The notes under the pieces: model-generated
Database searches by the model: none
The model's input: the letters and a program-made list of their open reading frames with translations, nothing else
What the model was told of the DNA's origin: nothing
Program-made: the position numbers and the translations under genes
In this document: positions 43,132 through 53,085 of the stretch, in pieces
Layout of the letters: the number at the start of each line of letters is the position of its first letter
Numbering within the stretch: the first letter of the stretch is position 1
Assembly (NCBI GenBank): GCA_947086655.1
Contig: CAMTZM010000010.1
Coordinates: 1-63,720, forward strand
DNA: 63,720 nucleotides
Source: an uncultured Eubacteriaceae bacterium
GTDB lineage: Bacteria > Bacillota > Clostridia > Lachnospirales > CAG-274
Direction of reading: 5' to 3'

Positions 43132-45543
43132 TTAAAAAAATTTTATATCATATTTTAATTTTAATCTTTCAATTTTTTGTATTAATTGAGGAGCACCAAT
43201 AAACAAAAATAAAGCCGTAGAAACAGCGTGTATAAAATCAAACCAAAATCCCGCCGAAAAGCTTACAACTAATTTTGCCAAAGAAAAACCTCCTCCGTTT
43301 ACAGAAATACAGCCGCTTAAATTCATTATAGGTCCATATAAAATAAATACAGATACTAATCCAAAAGCGCATATAGACCATTTATTTTTAAAATTATTAT
43401 TTTTAAAAACAATTCCCGCAAAAAAACCAATTAATCCAAATGCAAACATCTGCCATGGAGTCCATGGTCCTTGCCCAAAAAAGAAATTGGAAATAAAAGC
43501 AGAAAAAGCTCCTGTTAAAAAACCGGCAGAAGCGCCAAAACAAATTCCCGAAACAATAATTACAGCAGCCATAGGCTTAAAATGAGGAAGCATATAAAAA
43601 GCCCCTCTCCCAGCTATACAAACAGAACACATAACAGCTAAAGTAACAATCTTTCTTATACAGCCTTTCTCATTAGAAAATACAAAAATAAAAGGAATAC
43701 ATGTATATAAAAGAATAAAAAAACTTATAAAATAATATTTTCTGTCATCAAATAAGTAAACACCAGCTAAAATAGTTATAATTGACATAATAAACAATAA
43801 AAACATAGTAATATTTAAACCTGTTTTTTTATAAATATTTTTATCTTTATAATCTTTTGACTTTTTCATATTTTTTTTATTAAAATTTAGCGGTTTTTTT
43901 ATGTTTGCTTTATTTTCTTTATCTGCTGAACTTATATTTTTGTTTTTCCCTTCAAGTACGCTTATTACATCATCACATACTGTTGCACCGTCAATTATAC
44001 CTCTGCTCATACGGCTTACAGCAGTAGTATAAAAATTATTCATACTGAAAAATATATTTGAACTTTCTTCAGCTATAATACTGCCATTAAAAATCAATCC
44101 GCATCTATCAGCATATTCAGCGCAAAATTCCATATCGTGAGAAAGAATAATAATTGTTTTTCCTCTTTCTTTTAATTTATTAAAAATATTTCCAAGCTTC
44201 TTTTTAAAAAAAGCGTCCATACATTTTGTAGGCTCATCCAATATAAATATGTCCTTGTCAGTTAAAAATGCTTTAGCAATGGCTGTTTTCTGCTGCTGCC
44301 CTCCGCTTAAATCATATGGATGAGAGTATAAAAAATCATTCAAATCAAATAAAGTGCAAATATTTTCAATTTCTTCTTTATTATCGGTTATTTCTTTAAG
44401 TTCATCAAGCACATTGTTTTTTGAAAATACATTCATAGGATTTTGAGGAAGCATACATATTGAGCCGTTTAAATTTATTTTTCCGCAATAAGGTTTTAAA
44501 ACCCCTGATATAACATTTGCCAATGTACTTTTTCCGGCTCCGTTTTCTCCAAGCAATGCGTAAATTGTACCTTTTTCTACAAAAATACTAAGTTCTTTTA
44601 ATATATCTTTATTCTTTCTCTCATATCTAAAATAAACATTTTTTGTATAAACAGCATATTCATTCTTATTTATTGTATTATCTTCTTTATTTATTTTAAT
44701 ATGTCCGCCTTTTTCCTTCATTTCGTTCTCAAGCCATATTCTTCCTTCTCCTACCGTAACAGGACATTTTAAAGCCGATTTATATTTACATGATATATAA
44801 ATCGGAGCCGGCATTGAATAAATCATTTCACTTCCTTTTTTTAAAAGATTTTCTCCTATATCTCTTTTTCCTGTCTCACATAAAATAGTGCCGTTTTCAA
44901 GTGCAACCATTTTATCACATAAATTTACAACATCCTCAAGCCTATGTTCTGATAAAATAATTGTTGTTCCAAATTCAGCATTTATTTTTTTCAACATATT
45001 CATAAAATCTCCAGCCGCAATAGGATTAAGCTGAGATATAGGCTCATCAAGTATAAGAACTTCCGGGTTGACAGCCATTACCGATGCAAGATTTAAAAGC
45101 TGCTTTTGCCCGCCTGACAAATTAGACGTTTCTTTTTCAAATAAATCACTTATTCCAAAAAAAGAAATAATTTCAGCAATTCTCAATCTTATCTCATTTG
45201 TTCCTACACCTAAATTTTCAAGTCCAAAAGCAAGCTCATGCCAAACTTTATCTGTTATAATCTGACTTTCGGGGTTTTGAAAAACAAATCCTATTTTTTC
45301 TGCTGAAGTTCTATCAGAAATTTCATCTATATTAGTGCCATTAAATTTAATAAAACCTTTTTTTTCTCCATATGGGGCAATTTCAGGTTTTAAAAGCTTT
45401 AAAAGTGTTGACTTTCCACTTCCGGACTTACCAAATAAAACTATAAACTGTCCTTTTTTAATTTTCAAATTCAAATTATTTATAGCTTTTTTATTTTCAC
45501 CTGAATAAACAAAACTCAAATTTTTAATTTCAATAATGTCCAT
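43132..45543 (-). CDS. fused ECF transporter: two ATPases plus S component
   Basis: An 803-residue fusion. The first ATPase (about 1-235) has Walker A GKSGSGKST (38-46), signature LSGGQKQ (142-148) and Walker B VLILDEP. The second (about 298-520) has Walker A GENGAGKST (332-340), DLSGGQQQ and FILDEPTKCMD. After a basic linker, the C-terminal about 220 residues have six membrane segments and the CbrT-like S-component pattern CIAGRGAFYMLPHFKPMAAVIIVSG ... NFFFGQGPWTPWQMFAFGLIGF (in two pieces), which recognises the substrate. The usual EcfA, EcfA' and S genes are thus one chain. The riboswitch and DUF4430 neighbours support cobalamin or another corrinoid as cargo. It overlaps ecfT by 28 bp. Confidence 0.88.
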   Translation of the reverse strand: MDIIEIKNLSFVYSGENKKAINNLNLKIKKGQFIVLFGKSGSGKSTLLKLLKPEIAPYGEKKGFIKFNGTNIDEISDRTSAEKIGFVFQNPESQIITDKVWHELAFGLENLGVGTNEIRLRIAEIISFFGISDLFEKETSNLSGGQKQLLNLASVMAVNPEVLILDEPISQLNPIAAGDFMNMLKKINAEFGTTIILSEHRLEDVVNLCDKMVALENGTILCETGKRDIGENLLKKGSEMIYSMPAPIYISCKYKSALKCPVTVGEGRIWLENEMKEKGGHIKINKEDNTINKNEYAVYTKNVYFRYERKNKDILKELSIFVEKGTIYALLGENGAGKSTLANVISGVLKPYCGKINLNGSICMLPQNPMNVFSKNNVLDELKEITDNKEEIENICTLFDLNDFLYSHPYDLSGGQQQKTAIAKAFLTDKDIFILDEPTKCMDAFFKKKLGNIFNKLKERGKTIIILSHDMEFCAEYADRCGLIFNGSIIAEESSNIFFSMNNFYTTAVSRMSRGIIDGATVCDDVISVLEGKNKNISSADKENKANIKKPLNFNKKNMKKSKDYKDKNIYKKTGLNITMFLLFIMSIITILAGVYLFDDRKYYFISFFILLYTCIPFIFVFSNEKGCIRKIVTLAVMCSVCIAGRGAFYMLPHFKPMAAVIIVSGICFGASAGFLTGAFSAFISNFFFGQGPWTPWQMFAFGLIGFFAGIVFKNNNFKNKWSICAFGLVSVFILYGPIMNLSGCISVNGGGFSLAKLVVSFSAGFWFDFIHAVSTALFLFIGAPQLIQKIERLKLKYDIKFF

Positions 45544-46391
45544 TTAATTCTATCACCTACCTCGATAATTGATGGTATCATACATAATAGAGTAAATAAA
45601 AAGTAAACAACCATGCACTTTAAGTCGGTATATGGAATTTTAATATATGGAAAATAAACAGTATAAACATGTTTATACCCAAACATTATAAAAATAAATA
45701 ACAAAACCGAAATAAAAATTAATATAAAATCTTTTATTTTAAATGAATACATATGAAAATTCGTTCTTCCTTTAAGTCCGTATCCTCTTGCTTTCATTGA
45801 GTTTGATGTTGTAATTGAATTTTCAAAAGAAGATGTAATAAAAACCGAAATATTTCTTACTCCAGCTTTAATTTTATTTAAAAATCCACTTTCATTATAT
45901 ATTCCTAAAGCTTTTTGCCCCTTATAAATATTTTTAAGTTCAAAAGCAAAACTTGGTATAAACCTTATTGTCATAGAAAACAAAATAGAAATATTCGGAG
46001 ATAATTTACCAAGTAAATAATTTAATTTATCAGCCGTAAACACAAAATTAAATAATAAAAGCCATAATGAAATACAACAAAAAACCAAACCCGAATACAA
46101 TCCATAAATAATTGATTCTAATGTTGCCGGATTTCCGTTAGTAAAATAAAACAAAATACTTGCTCCTTTATGATTAAATAAAACATTAAAAACAGCCGAC
46201 ATTGGTATCAGCATAATAAAACCAAAAACAAGTTTTATACAACTTGCTCCTTTTAATAAAATACAAAGAACAAAAGCGCATAAAACAGAAATTAAAATAC
46301 AAATGGGATTATTTATAATTATTGAAATTAAAATTATACATATAAAAAAAATAAAAAGTGAAAAAGGATTAAAATATGAAAAACTATTCAA
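45516..46391 (-). CDS. energy-coupling factor transmembrane protein EcfT
   Basis: A 291-residue membrane protein with five to six helices (about 8-40, 55-75, 100-125, 215-245 and 250-275) and a long cytoplasmic coupling region. The conserved coupling motif SMKARGYG, with its Ala-Arg-Gly, is present near residue 199; the first coupling segment lies around ALGIYNESG. EcfT couples the two ATPases to the S component. It overlaps both neighbours (8 bp with the DUF4430 gene, 28 bp with the ATPase-S fusion), so the three are translationally linked. Confidence 0.9.
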   Translation of the reverse strand: MNSFSYFNPFSLFIFFICIILISIIINNPICILISVLCAFVLCILLKGASCIKLVFGFIMLIPMSAVFNVLFNHKGASILFYFTNGNPATLESIIYGLYSGLVFCCISLWLLLFNFVFTADKLNYLLGKLSPNISILFSMTIRFIPSFAFELKNIYKGQKALGIYNESGFLNKIKAGVRNISVFITSSFENSITTSNSMKARGYGLKGRTNFHMYSFKIKDFILIFISVLLFIFIMFGYKHVYTVYFPYIKIPYTDLKCMVVYFLFTLLCMIPSIIEVGDRIKWTLLKLKI

Positions 46392-46899
46392 TCAAATCAC
46401 GTCCTAAATCACATGTATAAATAAATTCAATAACATCGCCTTCCTTAATTTTGTATCCATCAGCCGAAACATTTAAAATTTCATCATTTACAGTATATTG
46501 CCAGCCTGAGAGCTCACCGCAGTCAAATTCATAAATATTATTTATTCCTTCAATATAAACAGCATTTGTAGCAGGTGTTTTTGAAAATTCAATGTGTATT
46601 TTATTTTCTCTCATTTCCCTTAATAAAACATCAAAAACATTTTCACCTTCTTCAAATAAAACTTTATCATTTGAATATATAATTCCGTCTTTTGGTATTA
46701 AATCAGATTTATCCTTATTAAGGCTATCCATATTATTAAGTATAGTTTTGCAATTTACATATAACGAACAATATCCTTCATTTCCTAAGTTATTGCTAAA
46801 ATTATGCTTATATATACTAAAAACCGTTAAAAAACATAGTACAATGGCAATTAAAGAAATAAATAAAACTTTTCCTTTTTTTAATTTTAAAATTTTCAT
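46384..46899 (-). CDS. membrane-anchored DUF4430 (transcobalamin beta-like) protein
   Basis: A 171-residue protein with one N-terminal membrane segment (about 10-32) and one extracellular DUF4430 domain (about 45-171). The family marks are clear: CSLYVNCKTILNNMDSLN, GIIYSNDKVLFEEGENVFDVL, YEFDCGELSGWQYTVND and the end FIYTCDLG. DUF4430 (PF14478) is structurally akin to the C-terminal beta domain that caps cobalamin in human intrinsic factor and transcobalamin. No lipobox Cys is present, so it is held by an uncleaved helix. It sits between the toroid protein and EcfT, so I infer it is the membrane-side half of a two-part corrinoid-binding receptor. Confidence 0.85.
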   Translation of the reverse strand: MKILKLKKGKVLFISLIAIVLCFLTVFSIYKHNFSNNLGNEGYCSLYVNCKTILNNMDSLNKDKSDLIPKDGIIYSNDKVLFEEGENVFDVLLREMRENKIHIEFSKTPATNAVYIEGINNIYEFDCGELSGWQYTVNDEILNVSADGYKIKEGDVIEFIYTCDLGRDLIE

Positions 46900-46913
46900 A
46901 AAAAATAATCCCC

Positions 46914-47780
46914 TTAAATAACTTTAATATATTCATTTAAAGCGTAAAGTGCCTGTTCGGTAGACATTAAATTATAACTTTTATCATTTAATAAATGTTT
47001 AAATCCACCTTCACCATTTCCAAAACTCATAAGCTTTGTTATAAGTCCCCAATCTTCAGCGTTTAAACCTACCGAAGCCAGTGCTATAATCGATTGGGAA
47101 ACAGACTCGCTGTTTGTCATAAGCGTTTTATTATTGTTTAGCCAATTAAGAGCCTTATTTATACATATTTTTATATTATCTCTTTCTTTATAAAAAGACA
47201 AAGCGTAAATGCTCATTGCTGTTATATCAACGTCTCCTTTATTTCCATACGAAAAACTTCCATCCGAATTTTGACGGTTTATAATAAAGTTTATGTATTT
47301 TTCCTTTATATCATCATAGCCATAATTACCGCTGTTTAAAGCTATTAAAGCAAAAATTGCTCCATTTAATCCCTGTAAAGTTGTTTTATCATAATCAGCA
47401 ACTTTTGACAATATATTATATCCTCTAAAATTTAAAGGATTTTCACCTATTGCAGAAAGTGCAATTGATACACGGGAATATTCTGTATATTTTCTTTCAC
47501 TTAACACTCCTTTTCTCTCTTTAAGAGTTTTTTCAAGATTATTTTTATAATTTGCGTAAAAATTGTCAGGTACTTGTATACCTGATTTTTTTACTGCAAA
47601 CACACACCATTCACCTCCAATTGAACCACATATAGGATTAGGAACATTTTTAATTAAAAACTGTAAAGTTTGAGTTCTCGACTTTAAAACGCCGCTAACA
47701 TCAGTTTTGGCGTAAGCAGAAAATACAAAACTAAAAACAAGTACAAAAGAAATTAAAAATGATAAGCTTCTTTTTTTCAT
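46914..47780 (-). CDS. secreted alpha/alpha-toroid protein (intrinsic factor alpha-like)
   Basis: A 288-residue exported protein and first gene after the riboswitch. A clear signal peptide ends about residue 24 (VFSAYA). The mature part is a repeated-helix toroid of the prenyltransferase/squalene-oxidase type, visible as GGEWCVFAVKKSG, GLNGAIFALIALNSG, FIINRQNSDGSFSYG with DITAMSIYALS, and SVSQSIIALASVGLN. The same fold forms the alpha domain of intrinsic factor and transcobalamin, which grips cobalamin together with a beta domain. The beta-like domain is encoded by the very next gene. There is no catalytic DxDD, so it is not a terpene cyclase. AAGGAGGT precedes the ATG. Confidence 0.8.
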   Translation of the reverse strand: MKKRSLSFLISFVLVFSFVFSAYAKTDVSGVLKSRTQTLQFLIKNVPNPICGSIGGEWCVFAVKKSGIQVPDNFYANYKNNLEKTLKERKGVLSERKYTEYSRVSIALSAIGENPLNFRGYNILSKVADYDKTTLQGLNGAIFALIALNSGNYGYDDIKEKYINFIINRQNSDGSFSYGNKGDVDITAMSIYALSFYKERDNIKICINKALNWLNNNKTLMTNSESVSQSIIALASVGLNAEDWGLITKLMSFGNGEGGFKHLLNDKSYNLMSTEQALYALNEYIKVI

Positions 47781-47813
47781 AAAAATTTACCTCCTTAAAA
47801 TAAATTATATAAT

Positions 47814-47852
47814 AAAAATAAAAAAATCCTGTCCACATTTTGGGAACAGGAT
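47814..47852 (-). terminator. terminator within the cobalamin riboswitch leader
   Basis: ATCCTGT and ACAGGAT arms (47826-47852), with extra CC/GG pairing, followed on the minus strand by a run of T residues (47814-47825). It lies between the riboswitch aptamer and the first gene (start at 47780), where a premature-termination platform is expected. Cobalamin binding would favour this hairpin and switch the operon off. Confidence 0.85.
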
Positions 47853-47927
47853 AAAAAAAGCCATACAAAAAAACATTTCATTTGACTTATCTGTTTTTTA
47901 ATATTCTCCCACCCAAGAACATCAAAA

Positions 47928-48046
47928 GCGGTAAAAGCAGGTATCTGACTTACGGCAAAGCCGCTTACAGTAGGGGTAAGCCTGTACCGGTTTTTCACCG
48001 GACTTCCCTTTTAATCGGCGGTAAAAAACCGTCGAACTAAAACCGC
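47928..48046 (-). promoter_or_regulatory. cobalamin riboswitch aptamer
   Basis: On the minus strand the conserved elements occur in order: GGGAAG followed by a CCGGTGAAAAACCGG hairpin, ACAGGCTTACCCCTACTGTAA (core junction, shown in part as TACTGTAA), and the B12 box AAGTCAGATACCTGC (47937-47951). The closing P1 stem pairs GCGGT (48042-48046) with ACCGC (47928-47932). This fits the cobalamin (adenosyl- or aquo-cobalamin) riboswitch family, and it heads the six-gene transport and surface operon. Confidence 0.93.
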
Positions 48047-48128
48047 ATATATTAAATTTAATATAGAAACACTAATTTAAAATAAACAAAAAATCTTTTT
48101 TTATTCAAATTAATCAGTGTTTCCATGT

Positions 48129-48157
48129 ATTGTAACATTATATTAAAGATAAGTCAA
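48129..48157 (-). promoter_or_regulatory. promoter of the riboswitch operon
   Basis: On the minus strand TTGACT (48152-48157), 17-base spacer, TACAAT (48129-48134). The transcript would start near 48122. A 5' hairpin with GAAACACT/AGTGTTTC arms (about 48065-48122) and a TATATTAAA/TTTAATATA dyad (48047-48064) precede the aptamer; the former may also terminate the pyr operon. Confidence 0.75.
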
Positions 48158-48190
48158 GTTTTTGAAATAATACAAATTCATAAAGGGTAT

Positions 48191-49093
48191 CTAAATACAT
48201 CCTTTTATTTCACTTAAATTATTAACCGAAAAATCATTCATATATTTTTCAATTCCATCAATTATATCAATACAAGCATGAGGATTCATAAAATTAGCAG
48301 TTCCAACAGCTACCGCATCAGCTCCGGCCATTATAAACTCAATAGCATCTTCTCCGCTTGAAATTCCGCCTAAACCTATAATTGGTATATTAACAGCTTT
48401 TGACGCCTGATAAACCATTCTTACCGCTATTGGTTTTATAGCTGGACCGCTCATACCGCCTATTTTACTATCAAGAACAGTTTTTCTTTTATATATATCA
48501 ATTTTCATAGCCGAAATTGTATTTATAAGTGAAATAGCGTCAGCTCCTCCATTTTCGGCTGCTTTAGCAATTAAAGCAATATCTGAAACATTAGGGCTAA
48601 GTTTAACTATTAAAGGTTTATCTGCATATTTTTTAACTTCTGAAACAACTTTTTCAGCCATTTGACAATCTGTTCCAAACGCCATACCTCCGGCTTTAAT
48701 ATTCGGACATGAAATATTTAGCTCAATCATATCAACATCTTGCTGTCTAAGTGCTTTAACCGTATTAACATATTCTTCAGCAGTATGTCCGCAAACATTA
48801 ACAATTAACTTTGTATCAAACTGACGTAAAAAAGGTATATCATTTTTTATAAAATAATCAACACCGGGATTTTGCAGCCCAACGCTATTTATCATACCTC
48901 CATAAACTTCCGCTATACGTGGAGGCTTATTTCCGTTCCATGGCTTATCGGCAACACCTTTTACTATAACAGCGCCAAGACGGCTTAAATCAATAAAATC
49001 CGAATATTCATGACCGCTTCCAAATGTCCCCGACGCTGTAACAACAGGATTTTTAAGTTCAACACCGCAAATATTAACACGCATATCAAGCAT
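48191..49093 (-). CDS. pyrD: dihydroorotate dehydrogenase, class 1B catalytic subunit
   Basis: The FMN-containing PyrD of the NAD-dependent class 1B enzyme, 300 residues, oxidising dihydroorotate to orotate. Key parts: NPVVTASGTFGSG, NSVGLQNPG, the catalytic-loop Cys in ELNISCPNIKAGG, and the phosphate-binding GLGGISSGEDAIEFIMAGA. The PyrK electron-transfer subunit is encoded immediately upstream. The ATG at 49093 follows AGGAGG; its coding start overlaps the pyrK end by 8 bp. Confidence 0.95.
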   Translation of the reverse strand: MLDMRVNICGVELKNPVVTASGTFGSGHEYSDFIDLSRLGAVIVKGVADKPWNGNKPPRIAEVYGGMINSVGLQNPGVDYFIKNDIPFLRQFDTKLIVNVCGHTAEEYVNTVKALRQQDVDMIELNISCPNIKAGGMAFGTDCQMAEKVVSEVKKYADKPLIVKLSPNVSDIALIAKAAENGGADAISLINTISAMKIDIYKRKTVLDSKIGGMSGPAIKPIAVRMVYQASKAVNIPIIGLGGISSGEDAIEFIMAGADAVAVGTANFMNPHACIDIIDGIEKYMNDFSVNNLSEIKGCI

Positions 49094-49868
49094 CAAAAAT
49101 CACCTCCTTTGAAGAAAATACAGGTCCATCAGTACATACTTTTTTGTAAATTTCTTCTTTTTTATCTTTATCAAAAACTTTAACTGCACAGCCTACGCAT
49201 GCACCTACACCGCAAGCCATTCTTTCTTCAAGGGAAACCATACATTCTATATTTGTTTCATCCGCAAATTCAGATAAAGCTTTAAGCATAGGAATAGGAC
49301 CGCATGAATATATAATACTGTTTTTTTCTGCTATCCCTTTTTCTTTTATAAGTTCAACAACATTTCCTTTAAATCCTATGCTTCCGTCGTCAGATGAAAC
49401 TAATACTTCTGCCCCAAGCTTTTCAAACTCATCTTTTAAAATAACAGAATTTCTGTTTTTAAATCCAAGCACAACTACTTTTTTTCCTTTTATTCTCTTT
49501 GCTGTCTCAAAAAGCGGAGGTATTCCTATACCGCCTCCAACTATTATGCTTAAATCAGTCTCTTTTATATTAAATCCGTTTCCGCATGGTCCTAATACAC
49601 GTATAATGTCGCCTCGTTTAAGATTAGAAAAATAAGTCGTTCCGCTTCCAACTACTTGAAACATAATTCTAATAATTCCTTCATTTGCGTTTATCTCACA
49701 AATGCTTATAGGACGTGGAAGAATATTCACTCCGTTATCAACATACATTTCTATAAATTGTCCGCATACACTTTCTTTAGCAATATCATCCAATTTAAGA
49801 AACATATCATAAATATTTGATGCAATCTTTTTATTTTCAATTACAACAGCGTTTTCAACTTTTTTCAT
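49086..49868 (-). CDS. pyrK: dihydroorotate dehydrogenase electron-transfer subunit
   Basis: A 260-residue FAD and 2Fe-2S protein that passes electrons from PyrD to NAD. FAD/NAD motifs RPISICEI and [13 protein letters not shown] are present, and the 2Fe-2S Cys set is [19 protein letters not shown] with a last Cys in VCTDGPVF. It overlaps carB by ATGA. Confidence 0.94.
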   Translation of the reverse strand: MKKVENAVVIENKKIASNIYDMFLKLDDIAKESVCGQFIEMYVDNGVNILPRPISICEINANEGIIRIMFQVVGSGTTYFSNLKRGDIIRVLGPCGNGFNIKETDLSIIVGGGIGIPPLFETAKRIKGKKVVVLGFKNRNSVILKDEFEKLGAEVLVSSDDGSIGFKGNVVELIKEKGIAEKNSIIYSCGPIPMLKALSEFADETNIECMVSLEERMACGVGACVGCAVKVFDKDKKEEIYKKVCTDGPVFSSKEVIFDA

Positions 49869-52800
49869 TTATTCAAATCCTTCCCTATATCAAACAGTTT
49901 AAGCTTATCCTCATTAATTTCAGCGGCAATAACCTCCGCCATAGCCTCTGCCGTATCAATGCTTGTAATCATTGATACTGAACTTTCAACAGCTCCTCGT
50001 CTTATTTTAAAGCTATCACTTCCAACATCATTGCTTTTTTGAGGAATATCTATAACAAGGTCAATTACTCCGCTTCTTATTATATCCAATATATTTGGAA
50101 TTCCTTCACTTATTTTCTTAACAGTCTGAACACTTATTCCATGTTCTTTAAGCGTTTTTGCCGTTCCCTCCGTAGCCATAAATTTAAGACCAAGTTTAGA
50201 TAGTTTTTCCGCTGTTTTTGCAAATAACTCATGGTCTTTTGTTCTTATAGTAGCAAGTATAGTGCTTCCTGGCTTTGGAATTGTCATTCCAGCAGCTTTA
50301 AATCCCTTATAAAGTGCATTTTCAAACGTATATCCTAAACCTAACACTTCTCCTGTTGAACGCATTTCCGGTCCAAGGCTTACCTCAACCTGAGGAAGTT
50401 TTTCAGTTGAAAAAACAGGTACTTTTACTGCAATTACATCTGATTCCTTAGCTATCATAGTTCCATAACCCATATCTTTTAATTTCTCTCCAAGCATTAC
50501 CCTTGTAGCAATATCTATAACTTGAACACCTGTTACTTTGCTTATATAAGGTACTGTTCTTGATGAACGAGGGTTTACTTCAATAATATTAAGTTCTCCC
50601 TTATACTCTATAAACTGAATATTAATCATTCCTATTACTTTAAGCGCTACTGCCATTTTTTTAGTTACATCCATTATTTGTTCTTTTATGTTATCACTTA
50701 TATTTTGAGGAGGATATATAGAAATACTATCGCCTGAATGTACTCCGGCTCTTTCAAGATGTTCCATTATTCCCGGAATATACACATCCTCTCCATCACA
50801 TATAGCATCTACTTCTATTTCCCTTCCACATAAATACCTGTCGATAAGAACAGGATTTTTTGAATCCTTTGAAAACGCATCAGTTAAATATAAAACAAGT
50901 TCTTCCTGATTATGGGTTATCTCCATTCCCTGCCCTCCTAATACATAAGAAGGTCTTACAAGTACAGGATAAGTAAGTTCATTAGCAACTTTAACCCCTT
51001 CTTCAACGCTCCATACTCCTTTTCCTTTTGGTCTTCTTATACCAAGAGTTTCAAGTATTTCATCAAATTTTTCTCTGTCTTCAGCAGCGTCAATTTGTTC
51101 AGGTTTTGTTCCATAAATAGGTATATTCATTTCATCAAAAAAATTAGCAAGTTTTATGGCTGTCTGTCCTCCAAATTGTAATATAACCCCGTCTGGTTTT
51201 TCAATTTCAACAATATTTAAAACGTCTTCTTCTGTAAGAGGTTCAAAATAAAGCTTATCTGACGTATCAAAATCAGTACTTACAGTTTCCGGATTGTTAT
51301 TTACAATTATTGTTTCAATTCCCGCCTTTTTCAGTGCCATTACAGAGTGTACAGAACAATAATCAAATTCTATTCCCTGTCCTATTCTTATAGGCCCTGA
51401 GCCGATTACCATTACTTTTTTATTATTTTTTATAACGGCTTCATTTTCCTCATCATATGTAGAATAATAATAAGGAGTAACAGCCTCAAACTCTCCAGCA
51501 CAAGTATCAACCATTTTATAAGACGGAATTATATTATACTTCTTACGAAGTTCATAGATATCGGGAGGAGAACATTTTATAAACTTAGAAATAGCTTTGT
51601 CTGAAAATCCCTTTTTCTTATAATATCTTAAACTGCTTTCTGTTATTTTATCCAAAGAAAGTTCTTTTAATTCTTCTTCCATGTCAACAATTTTCTTAAT
51701 TTTATTTACAAAAAATGAATCCATTCCAGTTATCTGGCAAACTTTCTCAACTCTATAATCCCTTCTAAGCATTTCCGCAAGGTCAAAAATTCTTTCATCA
51801 TCTGGTACTTGCACGCTCTTTTTAAGTTCATCAATACTTTTAATTTTTGATGATTTTCTCTCAAGTCCATATTGTCCTATTTCAAGTGAACGTACTCCCT
51901 TTAACAAAGCTGCCTCAAAACTGTTTCCTATTGCCATTACCTCTCCTGTTGCCATCATTTTTGTACCTAATGTTCTTTTAGCCGAATGGAATTTATCAAA
52001 AGGCCATCTTGGTATTTTAAGAACAACATAATCTATAACAGGCTCAAAACAAGCAAATGTTTTTCCTGTAACAGCATTTTTTATCTCGTCAAGATTAAAT
52101 CCCAGAGCAATCTTTGCCGCCACTTTAGCAATAGGATAACCTGTGGCTTTTGATGCAAGAGCAGATGAACGGCTTACACGGGGATTTATTTCTATAACAG
52201 CGTAATTATAGCTATTGGGGTCAAGTGCAAATTGTACATTACAGCCGCCTTTTATCTCAATAGAATTTATAATATTTATAGCAGCGCTTCTAAGCATTTG
52301 ATATTCTCTGTCTGATAAAGTCTGAGCCGGAGCTACAACTATACTGTCTCCTGTATGAACTCCAACAGGGTCTACATTTTCCATACTACACACTGTAATG
52401 CAGTTTCCAGCTCCATCACGCATAACCTCAAATTCTATTTCTTTCCAGCCTTTTATACTCTTTTCAAGAAGTACTTGCCCTACACGGCTTAAATGAAGCC
52501 CCTGAGAAAGTATCTCTTTAAGTTCGTCCTCTGTTTCAGCTATTCCGCCGCCTGTTCCTCCTAAGGTATATGCCGGTCTTACAATAACAGGATATCCTAT
52601 CTTTTCAGCAAAATGAATACCTGATTCTATATCTGTAACAATCTCGCTTTCAACTATGGGCTGATTTGTTTTTTCCATAAGTTTTTTAAAGCTGTCTCTG
52701 TCTTCCCCTTCTTTTATTGACTCTATACTTGTACCTATAACCCTTACATGGTATTTATCAAGTATACCTGAATCATAAAGTTCACATGATAAATTAAGTC

Positions 52801-53083
52801 CTGTTTGTCCGCCCATTCCTGCTATTATGCTATCTGGTCTTTCCTTTTCTATTACTTTTTCAATAAAATCAATCGTAAGAGGTTCAATATAAGTATAATG
52901 CGCCATTCCTATATCAGTCATTATTGTAGCCGGATTACTGTTTACAAGTACAACCTCTACGCCTTCTTCCTTTAATGAACGGCACGCCTGTGTCCCTGAA
53001 TAGTCAAATTCAGCAGCCTGTCCAATTACAATAGGTCCTGAGCCTATAACAAGCACTTTTTTAATAGATAAATCTTTAGGCAT
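49865..53083 (-). CDS. carB: carbamoyl-phosphate synthase large subunit
   Basis: A full-length 1,072-residue large subunit with two homologous ATP-grasp halves ([22 protein letters not shown] near the start and [21 protein letters not shown] near 557) and a C-terminal MGS-like allosteric domain (about 940-1072). It makes carbamoyl phosphate from bicarbonate, ammonia and ATP. Encoded 2 bases after carA within the pyr operon, so it mainly serves pyrimidine synthesis and possibly arginine. Confidence 0.97.
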   Translation of the reverse strand: MPKDLSIKKVLVIGSGPIVIGQAAEFDYSGTQACRSLKEEGVEVVLVNSNPATIMTDIGMAHYTYIEPLTIDFIEKVIEKERPDSIIAGMGGQTGLNLSCELYDSGILDKYHVRVIGTSIESIKEGEDRDSFKKLMEKTNQPIVESEIVTDIESGIHFAEKIGYPVIVRPAYTLGGTGGGIAETEDELKEILSQGLHLSRVGQVLLEKSIKGWKEIEFEVMRDGAGNCITVCSMENVDPVGVHTGDSIVVAPAQTLSDREYQMLRSAAINIINSIEIKGGCNVQFALDPNSYNYAVIEINPRVSRSSALASKATGYPIAKVAAKIALGFNLDEIKNAVTGKTFACFEPVIDYVVLKIPRWPFDKFHSAKRTLGTKMMATGEVMAIGNSFEAALLKGVRSLEIGQYGLERKSSKIKSIDELKKSVQVPDDERIFDLAEMLRRDYRVEKVCQITGMDSFFVNKIKKIVDMEEELKELSLDKITESSLRYYKKKGFSDKAISKFIKCSPPDIYELRKKYNIIPSYKMVDTCAGEFEAVTPYYYSTYDEENEAVIKNNKKVMVIGSGPIRIGQGIEFDYCSVHSVMALKKAGIETIIVNNNPETVSTDFDTSDKLYFEPLTEEDVLNIVEIEKPDGVILQFGGQTAIKLANFFDEMNIPIYGTKPEQIDAAEDREKFDEILETLGIRRPKGKGVWSVEEGVKVANELTYPVLVRPSYVLGGQGMEITHNQEELVLYLTDAFSKDSKNPVLIDRYLCGREIEVDAICDGEDVYIPGIMEHLERAGVHSGDSISIYPPQNISDNIKEQIMDVTKKMAVALKVIGMINIQFIEYKGELNIIEVNPRSSRTVPYISKVTGVQVIDIATRVMLGEKLKDMGYGTMIAKESDVIAVKVPVFSTEKLPQVEVSLGPEMRSTGEVLGLGYTFENALYKGFKAAGMTIPKPGSTILATIRTKDHELFAKTAEKLSKLGLKFMATEGTAKTLKEHGISVQTVKKISEGIPNILDIIRSGVIDLVIDIPQKSNDVGSDSFKIRRGAVESSVSMITSIDTAEAMAEVIAAEINEDKLKLFDIGKDLNK

Positions 53084-53085
53084 AA

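Noticed and set aside
46914..47780. terpene cyclase or protein prenyltransferase activity for the toroid protein
   Set aside because: It is secreted, lacks DxDD or zinc ligands, and lies in a cobalamin operon; the fold alone does not imply these activities.
47795..47998. 67-residue open frame on the minus strand before the toroid gene
   Set aside because: It runs over the riboswitch aptamer, B12 box and terminator; the RNA features explain this stretch better and no ribosome binding site is present.
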